A DNA stretch of 64,000 nt, taken from Isoetes taiwanensis. Lineage: Eukaryota > Streptophyta > Lycopodiopsida > Isoetales > Isoetaceae. Each line of letters begins with the position of its first letter. Within the stretch, counting starts at the first letter, position 1. The position numbers and the translations under genes are program-made. Below are positions 11,496 to 20,075 of this stretch, one piece after another. The stretch is from assembly GCA_021234155.1 (NCBI GenBank), contig JAJEKV010000064.1:4402001-4466000 (forward strand), read 5' to 3'. Below the pieces are notes generated by a model, which did no database searches, was not told the origin of the DNA, and was given only the letters and a program-made list of their open reading frames with translations.

Positions 11496-12589
11496 TCAAA
11501 CCAAGTCCAAATAAAGTGGGAGGTGATCCGAGTCGACCTCTTCATCCCGTCGCCGTGCCCACCCGGAAACGACCGGACGAGATGCATATCTTCGCGCAAC
11601 CACTGAGCACATAGTCCACCACACTAGACCCTCCCCCGATTGTCCCTGTCTGCATGTGCACTTGCGAGAATCGCCCTTTGCGGACAGCCATTGCAAATTA
11701 TCAAGTCAAAAAATACCACATAGCAGGAGCAACTGTCACAAAGCGAAAGTGACTGGCCGTCATCCGATCCTCGTGGCGAGGTTGCTTTCGGGCGAGCTGC
11801 AGGACATCGTCGGCGAGGGGGTCAAGTCGCATGGGTTGCTCTACTCCTGTCCAGGTGCATTGAAGTCTCCAAGAAGGACGACCCTACCCAACCGGGCTGT
11901 GCTGTCTTTGTATGTCATCATATAGATCGACATAAGGGTCCATCCTATCCGCATCGGGGTGGGCTGCGATAGAAGGTGCTCTCTCTGAGGGAAATAACAG
12001 CGCCGAGAAAAAGAGGGTTGCCATCGGTATTATGCACACGAACCCACAAGTACCGGTTGTGTAATGCAATGCGCCTTCCGGAGGGTAACCGAATGTGCCA
12101 AGGTTGTCCCAGTAGTAGCAAGCCACTCCACCATGACCCCTCTGTCTGTGCATGCGGTATTGAAGACCGAAATGTTGGTAACCCGGCGGATCGTAGCTCA
12201 GGCTCAAAGATGCTCCCATGTTCCATGAGAAAGATGAGATCCATATCGGCCGCCACGGAGTTCAGACCGCCCCTTACGCCAAGGGAAGCCTCGACAATTC
12301 CATGAGACCACCCGGAGGCACAATTCCTATTTGTCGCCAGGGGATGGTATGCGCACCGAGTCCGGGGGGAGGAGGAAGCGCAGGTCGAAAGTGAGAAGTA
12401 GATGGAGCGGAGGCAAAGATGTGGTCGAGAGGGCATGGGTCGTGGAGGGAGCGGGGAGTAGGAGCAGGAGAAGGGGGGCCCGTGGTAGGAGAAGCGAAGC
12501 AGGGGCCACGGCAGCCGGCGGTTGGGGGTCGCGGGTCCGCAGCAGCAGCAGCGTGTTTGTCGGGAAAATGTGCATCCCCGCCGAACCAA
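11496..12589 (-). pseudogene. LINE ORF2 AP-endonuclease region
   Basis: Minus frames give VRGGLNSVAADMDLIFLMEHG, GGVACYYWDNLGTFGYPPE, RYLWVRVHNTDGNPLFLGAV and ESTFYRS, with DPYVDLYDDIQR in another frame. The last motif, DSDHLPLYLDLV (11.5 kb), carries the SDH signature of exonuclease-endonuclease-phosphatase folds. Frame changes occur within the domain. Confidence 0.7.
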
Positions 12590-13299
12590 CCTGCGGCACC
12601 CCGGTGGCTAATGCCTCTCGACCTCGACAAGCCCCGTCTGCGTGCCTCGCTGCACCGGGTGTGAGATCCGTCCACGCATGGGGATGTCCCCTTCAAAGAC
12701 CGCCCCGGCGCTAATATGGCATCACGCACTGCATCCACAACCGTGAATATGACAATGCGGTCACGCGGCACCGAGCCCCATGACTCCGCTGCTCGAGAAA
12801 TGTGAACTGCCCGGGAATGTCATCCGATCGAGAATGTGTGTTCGAATGTTGTGGGCGGGCGACTCTCCCCCGCTTTGTTCGCATGCCTCGAACTACAGGT
12901 GGGCCTCTCGCTGCGCTTCCCCGAGTTCTCGGCTTATGAAGTCAAAGGTGGGCGAGGGCCGGTCCCGTCGGGGGGTGGTGGTGGTGGCTGGGATGGCGTG
13001 GAGTGGCGGAGGCTTGCGGGCAGCAGTCTGGGCTGGGCTGCGCCGGCGCGAGGCCGCGGGCGGGGTAGCGGTCCGAGCCGCTCGGCCTTTGTGAAGTCGG
13101 GAGTACAGCTCTTGCGTGGTCTGCCGCCGCTTGGCCATCTCCGCCCGTGACCGCCGCACCTGACTATGAACCTCGGGAGGGAGACCACAGCTCGTCTATG
13201 GATGGTTGCCCGCAACCCCGGAGCTCCGGGCTCACGAGTAGCGAGGCGTGCTTTCGAGCCCCAAGACACCGGCGTCGAGGGCGGGCTTGCTGTTCGATC

Positions 13300-13851
13300 T
13301 TACTCACGAAGATCCCGGCGTAATACGGCATGTGCAAGAGCAGCCTGCGCTTCCCGTGCCATGGTGGTGGCTGCCTCCACCTCTGACTGAAGCCGAGACA
13401 CCGTGACCATCGTCTCCTGCATTGCGCGCTCCCTCTCCTGTGTCATGGTGTCCAGAGTGATGAACACAGAGTCTAGGCGGGCCCGCATGTCAGCGACCTC
13501 TGCACGCTTTGTTGCATTTCGAAGTGTGCCAAGCCAAGGCCATCTTCCACATGCGTCGTCGCGGGTCTCCGGACTGTGATGCGGTTCTTCTCGACCCCAT
13601 TTGCCTTTTTGAGCACATGGGATGCGAGGACTCCATCTCCTTGTCATGCCGGCCCGGCGAACGCTGTTAGCCTCAATACGAGCATTGTTAGCCTCCACTC
13701 TCGCTTTGACATGGCTCCAATTCTCTGCAGAGGCAGGAATTCCTATGTGGTCTGAGCAATCAATCCCTTCCGGCCGGGCTGGCCTCGCTGAGGGGGCCTT
13801 CGCCTTAGCCCGAGCCTCCTTCTTCATGGAGGATGACTCTCCCCTGTCCAT
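13300..13851 (-). CDS. LINE ORF1-like coiled-coil protein
   Basis: Open frame of 183 residues at the 5' side of the LINE. It has a basic Ala/Pro-rich N-terminus (KKEARAKAKAPSARPARPEG) and a C-terminal heptad-like coiled coil (RAEVADMRARLDSVFITLDTM through AREAQAALAHAVLRR). The position before the endonuclease fits ORF1, a nucleic-acid-binding chaperone in other LINEs. No zinc knuckle or RRM was seen, so the assignment rests on position and coil only. Confidence 0.5.
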   Translation of the reverse strand: MDRGESSSMKKEARAKAKAPSARPARPEGIDCSDHIGIPASAENWSHVKARVEANNARIEANSVRRAGMTRRWSPRIPCAQKGKWGREEPHHSPETRDDACGRWPWLGTLRNATKRAEVADMRARLDSVFITLDTMTQERERAMQETMVTVSRLQSEVEAATTMAREAQAALAHAVLRRDLRE

Positions 13852-13932
13852 GATGGCTGATCGGGACCGTTCAAGGGCTGCCCCCTCGCCTTAGGTTTCC
13901 CAGGCTGGCCCATCTTCTGTGGCCATGACTTT

Positions 13933-14247
13933 CAAAGTTTGAGGGGTCTCTGGCTGCGGAAAGGGTGCTTAGAATCCAATTTGGGGACTCAAAAACGCGG
14001 GCAGAGCACCTTTTGGGGGTGTGGGGGTCTTGGGGGTTCCAAAGTTTGAGGGGTCTCTGGCTGCCTAAAGGGTGCTTAGAATCCAATTTGGGGACTCAGA
14101 AAGGCGGGCAGAGCACCTTTTGGGGGTTTGGAGGTTTTGGGGTGCCAAAGTTTAATGGGTCTCTGGCTGCCTAAAGGGTGCTTAGAATTCAATTTGGGGA
14201 CTCAAGAAGCGGGCAGAGCACCTTTTGGGGGTTTGGGGGTTTTGGGT
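13933..14247 (-). repeat. Three tandem ~107-bp monomers in LINE 5' region
   Basis: Units start with CAAAGTTTGAGGGGTCTCTGG-like sequence at 13933, 14040 and 14146 (periods 107 and 106). Each contains GGGTGCTTAGAATCCAATTT and GCAGAGCACCTTTTGGGGG. They lie upstream of ORF1, like the promoter monomers known from some mammalian L1 families. Confidence 0.85.
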
Positions 14248-14381
14248 CTAGAGAGAGATTGTAAACCCTAGAGAGCCAGAAAGGGGCAAATCAAGAGGGG
14301 TCTATGCAAGGGGAGTGGGGGCGCTAGAGAGAGGGAGTAGGGCGCTGGGAGGGCGCTGGGAGGGCGCTTGGAGGCGCTGGG

Positions 14382-14761
14382 GAGGCAACCAGGAATACGA
14401 ACAGATACCTAGAACGCTCAAGACTGTCGTTGAACTGGAATGGTTCGACAAGAAAGAGATGCCTCCTTATATATGTAGGCCAACGGTCAGAATCGCGCCA
14501 CTCCAATGGATGAGATCATGCCAAGTGTCGCGCATGCATGTAGGTTCTAGAATATTCTAGAACCTCCTGGAAACAGCCCCGCATATGAGAAAAACATGAG
14601 GAAATGTTTTTAATAAATATTGGTAAGGCACTTGACAAAGGTGTGTGACTTGCAACTGGAAGGTTGTGAGTTCAAACCTTGCTTCGTGCAACTACCTTTT
14701 TGCATCCGTGTGACGACTGTCTTTTGTACATATGATAACGAATATCCGTATGGTCGTCATA
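14382..14761 (-). repeat. 3' LTR of chromovirus, right part
   Basis: Resumes homology to the right LTR (from 19496) and ends at 14761 with CGTCATA, where the right LTR has CATCACA. The terminal CA is mutated to TA. Confidence 0.85.
14631..14685 (+). repeat. tRNA-like segment in LTR (left copy)
   Basis: TGGTAAGGCACTTGAC followed about 35 bases later by GAGTTCAAACC, a good match to a pol III B box. It resembles the D-arm to T-arm part of a tRNA. The other LTR has the same at 19725-19785. Confidence 0.4.
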
Positions 14762-15131
14762 CCATCCCCCTCCTACGACGGCGACGAGTCCTCGGAGCTG
14801 GGGCCGGACTACTCAAACTTGGCTTATCTGGATAACGTCGGTAAAACTCCGCAATTTTATCAGGAGCATTACTCAGATTCTCGGCAGACTCCCAGGTTCT
14901 ATCACTTGGCGAGTAACCTTCCCAATCGACAAAGTAATACAATCGGTGACGAAGAAACTTGGAGTCCAGAATCTCTCGAACCTCGAACTCCTCATGATCA
15001 TCAATTTCTACTGGTGGTGGCGGCGAAGGAACACGATCTGGGAAAGTGATGACTGTATAGGGCTCCAATAGAGAAACATGAAATACTAGATGAAGCCGAA
15101 CAGCTGAAGGGAGCTCGAGCCGGAATGCCAC
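14757..15131 (-). pseudogene. Chromodomain at integrase C-terminus
   Basis: Chromodomain core visible (EFEVREILDSKF, then LYYFVDWEGYSPSDRTWE, then a helix NAPDKIAEFYRRYPDK). This marks the element as a chromovirus. The tail runs into the LTR boundary. Confidence 0.85.
14762..14775 (-). promoter_or_regulatory. Polypurine tract next to 3' LTR
   Basis: On the minus strand, AGGAGGGGGATGG directly precedes the 3' LTR, the expected plus-strand priming site. This confirms the minus orientation of the element. Confidence 0.7.
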
Positions 15132-15427
15132 ATTGCTAATCTGAGCCGTGATCCGGTAAGGACCAAGGCAACGATAGTCAAGCTTATTGTAGGGACGTGA
15201 GGTAAGGAGGTTCCTATGAAGAAGCTAGACAAGGTCACCAACGTGAAATTTAGGAGCTTCTTACCGATACAAATCAGCATAATGTCGATAGCATTCCTGT
15301 GCTTGGTGAAGATGATGCTGAAGATCCGATTGAAGAGCCTGGAGTTTCTCAAGTCGAGACTCAGCACTAGGATTGATTGAGTCACCACCAGCGACGCTAA
15401 GGGACCAACGAGGATGCTGACCAGAGT

Positions 15428-16444
15428 TTAGAAAGAACGACTCTGGCCAGTGAAAGTATGTACTGAGTTATTATAGGCAAACTCAGCTAGCAGAAGATAA
15501 TCAACCCAATCATCCTGCTGATAACTGATAAAGCACCTTAAATATTGCTCCAGAGTCTGATTAATGCGCTCTGCCTTCTCATTACTTTCTGGATGATGAC
15601 TAGATGTCAGTAAGCGATCGATATGCAATAACTCTAAAAGCCGCTTCCAAAAACCTGCGACGAACTATGGTCCACGATTGCTGACGATAGTATCGGGCAA
15701 GACGTGAAGTCTGACTACTTCACGAAGAAGAAGATCCGTTATTCCCTCACTGGTGATGGTGACGTTGCAGGGAATGAAATGAGCCATCTTAGAGAAACGA
15801 TCAACAACCACCATGATGGCATCATAACCCCGAGAGACTGGCAACTCCGGAATAAAGCCTATAGAAATGCTATTCCAAGGTCCATCTGGTACCAGCAGTG
15901 GCTGAAGAAGGCCATGAGGAAGATGCCTTGGGACCTTCGCTCGACAGCAGATGTCACAGGATCGAATAAAAGCTTCAACAGAGCGACGAAGCCCAGGCCA
16001 CCAATACTCTCGACTAATAAGTTCAAGAGTCTTGGCTACTCTAAAGTGTCCGGCCATAGGTGAATCATAGCAAGCCTGAAGAACTCGAAGCGTAGAAGCA
16101 CCATCTGGCATATACAGAAGCCCATCATGGAATAGGAATCCATCTCGAACCTCAAAACGATCATAGTCTGATCGCATTTGCTGAGAAGATGATGAAGAGC
16201 CAAGGTGTGAGAATACGTCTTGAGCCAATGGATCGGAGGGCAGAGATGCTCGAACAGACTCCAACAAGGCCGTATCATGAGGCCTCTCGAACAAAGTGAG
16301 GGCCATACGCTGGAACCGATCAGGCCCTAGAATAACCTGTGATTGCTGATCAAATGCAGGATCACCTAGCTTGGGCTCAAGGTAGGAGCGTCGAGACAAG
16401 GCATCAGGCTTCCCTTGAAGCGATCCAGAACGATACTTGATCAC
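15428..16444 (-). pseudogene. Chromovirus integrase, catalytic residues lost
   Basis: The HHCC region has AGHFRVAKT and CDICCRAK, with the first His apparently replaced by Tyr (QACYDSP). In the core, the usual S-x-D-F reads SIGFIPELP (first Asp to Gly) and the usual S-D-R-G-P reads SNRGP (second Asp to Asn). The Glu segment is present (AERINQTLEQYLR). A frame break near 15.65 kb splits the domain. Two of three DDE residues are therefore missing. Confidence 0.8.
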
Positions 16445-16483
16445 GAAATGAATTCGGGATAATACTTGAGTATGCCACCAGGC

Positions 16484-17495
16484 CTAGCGACGATTGATCA
16501 CTCGAGCAAACTGAAAATATTCTAGATTTCGATGATCTGTGTAGACTGTGACCTTATAAGGAGATCCCTCCAAGAAACGTCTCCACTCCTCGAAAGAATC
16601 CACTATCGCCAACAATTCCTTGTCATAAATGGGATAGTTGATTTCAGCAGCCTGAAACTTCCGTGAGTGATAGGCGATTGGATGCAATTCATGGTCATCC
16701 CCCTCCTGTGACAGGATCCCACCAAGCGCAAAATCAGAAGCATCTACTTCGACAACATATGGGCGCAAAGGATCTGCACGAGCAAGAACTAGCACCGTGG
16801 TGAAAGCATGCTTCAGGATAACGAGAGCAGATTCTGCTTCTACAGTCCATTCAAATGGCATGTCCTTAATCGTGAGGCGTGTCAAAGGAAGGACAATCTC
16901 CAGATAATCATGAATGAAACGCCGATAGAAATTGGCAAACCCAAGAAAACACTGAACATCTCGAACGGATGAAGGTGTTTGCCACTCCAGAACAGTGCTG
17001 ACCTTTTCGGGGTCCATAAGACTCCATGTAGAGTGATGCGATAGCCAAGGAACTCCACATTATCCCGCTCGAATTGACACTTCTCAAGTTTGGCATATAA
17101 CCCATGCTCACGAAGCTTCTGAAGGACATGTCGAACATGCCTCTCATGTTCTTCGAGAGTCTTAGAATAAATAAGAATATCATCCAAATAGATGATAACA
17201 AAAGTGTCTAAGAACTCTCGAAAAACATCATTGGCCATATGCTGGAATATTGTAGGAGCATTGATAAGTCCAAATGGCATAATTGTGTACTCGAAATGGC
17301 CATACCGAGTACGAAAAGTTGTTTTCCACTCCTCATCCTCCCGGATCCAAATAAGATTGTAGGCACCCGGAAGATCAATCTTCGTAAAATAATGCACACC
17401 TTGGAGTCGCTCCAACAACTCTGGGATCAGGGAAGCAGATAACGATTCGGCACTGTGATTTTATTGAGGCTGTGATAATCAACAATCAGCCGTAG
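16484..17495 (-). pseudogene. Chromovirus RT and RNase H
   Basis: RT: SLRLIVDYHSLNKIT near 17.49 kb, then a 1-base deletion, then HYFTKIDLPGAYN, MPFGLINAPTIFQ and the intact box IIYLDDILIYSK. The connection and RNase H follow in the overlapping frame: GFANFYRRFI, then VVEVDASDFALGGILSQ, YDKELLAIV and YTDHRNLEYF. At about 17.50 kb RT homology stops and plus-strand gag begins, marking the inversion junction. Confidence 0.85.
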
Positions 17496-17509
17496 CGAGA
17501 TTGTTTCCG

Positions 17510-17888
17510 AAGGGGATTACGAGAGGATGTGAAAGATATGCTGTTGTATATGGAGAACCCTCAGACTTTGGAAGAAGCCATCAGATTTGCAGTTCGATGT
17601 GATAATCGGCTTTTCGAATGTAGGCAAGAGAGATGTAGTCAGGTCTTCCCAATCACACAAGCGCTTGTAGCTACACCTTCCCCGGTCTCATCTCTAGAAT
17701 CTAGCACGTCCGGACCTGAGCCTATGCAGATTGATCGGGCAGTTCGAGGACCTTTATCTGCCGCCGAGAAGCAGCGTCGAAGAGAGGCTAATCTTTGCCT
17801 TTACTGTGGAGGAGCTGGCCATATTGCTCGTGGATGCCCTGTGAAGCGCCCAAATCAGTCGAAAAACTTCAGGGACCGGTCCAAGTAG
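17510..17888 (+). pseudogene. Chromovirus gag C-terminal part with zinc knuckle (inverted)
   Basis: Plus-strand gag (NPQTLEEAIRFAVRCDNRLFE) ending in an intact CCHC knuckle CLYCGGAGHIARGC. It is on the strand opposite to RT, integrase and the N-terminal gag piece. Confidence 0.8.
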
Positions 17889-18945
17889 TAGGAGTCTCTC
17901 GTCGGCTGGTCGCCTTTTCTCAGACTCCTTTCACATTTCTTGACATGTTTATTCCATCGGATAAGGTCAACAAGGCATTCTTCATCCCTATATCATTGAA
18001 ATCAGAGGTTGGAAGATTGGAGGCGTTGGCGCAACTTGATTGTGGTGCAAATGCTTGCTTATGGATAATGCGTTCGCCAGTAAGCACGCAATCCCTAGAA
18101 GCAAGGTTGAGCAACCATGTTCTGTCGAAGTGATTGATGGATGGGAGATCTCCTCGGGTGCAGTCACAGAATTACTGTGCCTCTTCAGGCTTTGTTCGAG
18201 GGAGTTTCTTGTAGTATTTCCTTCAATCTCATCGTTAGTCCACATGCGCCAATAGTCTTGGGTCTGCCTTGGCGCGAGCTACGTAACCCACAGATTGATT
18301 GGCGTACTAGATCATTTCGATTTGCTAGTTCTAGCTCTAGTTCCAGTTCATCTGCAGTTCAGGCTTCTACACCAACATCGACTTCGATCTGTGCAGTATC
18401 GTGGGCTCCTGATTCCGTCCTTGTTGTTCCTGTTTCTGCTCCATGTGCTGATTCGACTCTTGCCTCTGCTCCAGTTCATGCCCCAGATGCTGACCATATT
18501 CTCGATGATGTTCCAGCTCCAGCTCTGGTTTCTGTTCTTGCTCCTACTCTTGCTCCAGTTCCAGTTCCTGCTTCTGCTCCTGGTCCAGTTCTTGTTCCAG
18601 TCCATGGCTCCAGTTCCTATTCTTGTTGCTCCTGCGCCTGCTCCTGCTCCTGCTCCTGCTCACGTTCATGTTCCTGCTCATGTTCCTGCTCCTGCTTTTG
18701 TAGAGGCTTCTTCATGCCCTCAGTTTCGTATTTCGAAGATTTCTCTTCGCGAGTTCGATAAATCTAGAAGGCAAGATCCAAGTTCAGTGTTTGCAATCTA
18801 GGTTCACCCGTCGGCTAGCTCGGCACCAGCGAAGTCTGCTCCAATGCTCCCAGATAATTATGGCAATGTCTCTGATGTTTTTGACAAAGTCAAGGCCAGC
18901 AAACTCCCAGAGCATCGTCCATATGATTGTCCTATTGATTTGCAG
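17889..18945 (+). pseudogene. Chromovirus protease, Ala/Pro linker and RT N-terminus (inverted)
   Basis: The protease has the active site in the form LDCGANA and the flap-end motif PIVLGLPWRELRNPQIDW. A ~150-residue Ala/Pro/Val/Ser-rich linker follows, broken by a frame change near 18.6 kb. Then comes the RT N-terminus (LPEHRPYDCPIDLQQ), which stops matching at about 18.95 kb. The order gag, protease, RT start is correct internally but on + instead of -. Confidence 0.7.
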
Positions 18946-19084
18946 CAACATCATCCCAGGAAGTATCTACCGCAATTTATGAGGATATCTATGAGGATGG
19001 AGCTGAATCACAAGCCTGATCTGGTTCAAAAAACCGCGGAGCTTGGACCGAGTGCCATCAAACTTCTCTGGCAGGCTGATCTTA

Positions 19085-19305
19085 GGCTTTGATAGCCTCA
19101 ATCCCGAGCTAGAAGCAGATTCATGTGAAGCAAGATGTTCCTTAAGCTCTTTGGCTCTGATAGCCTCAATCCCGAGCTAGAAGCAGATTCATGTGAAGCA
19201 AGATGTTCCTTAAGCTCTTTATTGTCCAACTGCAACTGCTGGCATACTTGAACAAGCTGCTGAACCTGCTGTAATAAAGTCGAAACCTCCTCCTAGATAT
19301 AAAAT
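19085..19305 (-). pseudogene. Chromovirus gag N-terminal piece with 68-bp tandem duplication
   Basis: On minus, EEVSTLLQQVQQLVQVCQQL then LDNKELKEHLASHESASS is a gag-type coil in the original orientation. A 68-bp unit (start GATAGCCTCAATCCCGAGCT) is repeated at 19091 and 19159 almost exactly. Confidence 0.6.
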
Positions 19306-19374
19306 CACCAAATATGAGCTAAAAATGCTTAGGATCAGAGCAGACAAGAACCGGTAAGGGATTCCGGTTCAAAC

Positions 19375-19880
19375 TGTCATGAACCTACGCGAAAACAAGG
19401 AAAATATGTGGAAAATACGCAAGAAATACGAAAGAAAGATGTCAAGATCGGCAAAGAATCTGATATATGAACAAGAATCAAGAGTACAATGGCCCGAAGA
19501 CAAGCAGGAACACAAGACAGATGCATAGAAGGCTCAAGACTGGCATTGAACCAGAATGGTTCGACAAGAAGAAGATGCCTCCTTATATATGTAGGCCAAC
19601 GGTCAGGATCGCGCCACTCCAATGCATGAGATCATGCCAAGTGTCGTGCATGCATGTAGGTTAGAACCTTTTGGAAACAGCTCCACATATGAGAAAGACA
19701 TGAGGGAATATCTTTAATAAATATTGGTAGGGCACTTGGCAAAGGTGTTGATTTGCAACTGGAAGGTTACGAATTCAAACCTTGCTTTGTGCAACTACTC
19801 TTTTGCATCCGTGTGACGACCGTCTTTTGGACATACGAGTATAATTTTCGTATGATACGAATATTCGTATGGGCATCACA
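19375..19880 (-). repeat. 5' LTR of chromovirus (right, intact, 506 bp)
   Basis: Starts TGTCATGAAC and ends GGGCATCACA. It contains CTCCTTATATATGTAGG and AATAAATATTGG. It aligns to both halves of the split left LTR with scattered substitutions. Confidence 0.9.
19725..19785 (+). repeat. tRNA-like segment in LTR (right copy)
   Basis: TGGTAGGGCACTTGGC followed by GAATTCAAACC; counterpart of 14631-14685. Confidence 0.4.
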
Positions 19881-20075
19881 GATTCACTCAAGCGAATCCT
19901 CCTAGTGGCAGGTGTCAGATAATAGGTCTGCTGCATGCTTTGATTGCACTTTATAGGGATGCTGCGGAGCTTTTTAGAGTGATTTGATTGGAGGATTCAC
20001 TTAAGCAAATCCTCAGGATTCATTCAAGCGAATCCTCCTATGGCTTGGAGGATTCACCCAAGTGAATCTTCCTGG
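19881..20075. repeat. Target duplication GATTC plus GGATTC/GAATCC quasi-palindrome array
   Basis: 19881-19885 is the right target duplication. The following ~190 bases hold four or so units such as GGATTCACTTAAGCAAATCC and GATTCACCCAAGTGAATC, matching the units left of the element. Confidence 0.6.

Larger units (their letters stand above)
8811..14381 (-). mobile_element. GC-rich LINE (non-LTR retrotransposon) nested in the LTR
   Basis: About 5.57 kb, strikingly GC-rich against AT-rich surroundings. Right to left on the minus strand it carries tandem 5' monomers (13933-14247), a coiled-coil ORF1-like product (13851-13300), an AP endonuclease region (about 12.59-11.5 kb), an RT region (about 11.0-9.93 kb), a C-terminal zinc-finger region (about 9.5-9.01 kb) and a (TTCC)n tail at 8835-8811. 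Many frameshifts break ORF2, so it is not active. No target duplication was found at its two edges. Confidence 0.8.
8701..19880 (-). mobile_element. Ty3/gypsy chromovirus, LTR to LTR, with nested LINE and internal inversion
   Basis: The LTRs start TGTCATGAAC; the right one ends in CA and the left one now in TA. A 5-bp target duplication GATTC flanks the whole. RT, RNase H, integrase and chromodomain run right to left, and a purine tract adjoins the left LTR on the minus strand, so the element is minus-oriented: the 3' LTR is at left, the 5' LTR at right. The left LTR is split by a LINE. The gag-protease-RT N-terminal block (about 17.5-18.95 kb) is reversed. Frameshifts and substituted integrase catalytic residues show it is dead. 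The N-terminal gag piece at about 19.1-19.3 kb is still in the original minus orientation. Confidence 0.85.

Noticed and set aside
8754-13159. Many long open frames in the GC-rich segment (up to 222 codons) as host genes
   Set aside because: High GC reduces stop codons. The frames overlap on both strands, and the only protein-like signals are LINE endonuclease, RT and finger motifs on minus.
14631-14685. Functional tRNA gene
   Set aside because: B box and D-arm-like parts are present, but the 5' acceptor half and a proper anticodon stem are not, and the segment lies in both LTRs.
18141-18801. Cys/Ser-rich and Leu-rich proteins from the Ala/Pro linker region
   Set aside because: They are alternative-frame readings of a GCTCCT-type repetitive linker between protease and RT.
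19353-19374. Primer-binding site next to the 5' LTR of the chromovirus
   Set aside because: The minus-strand sequence after the LTR (GTTTGAACCGGAATCCC) does not start with TGG and is not complementary to a tRNA 3' end that I can identify. It is only a possible decayed or unusual primer site.
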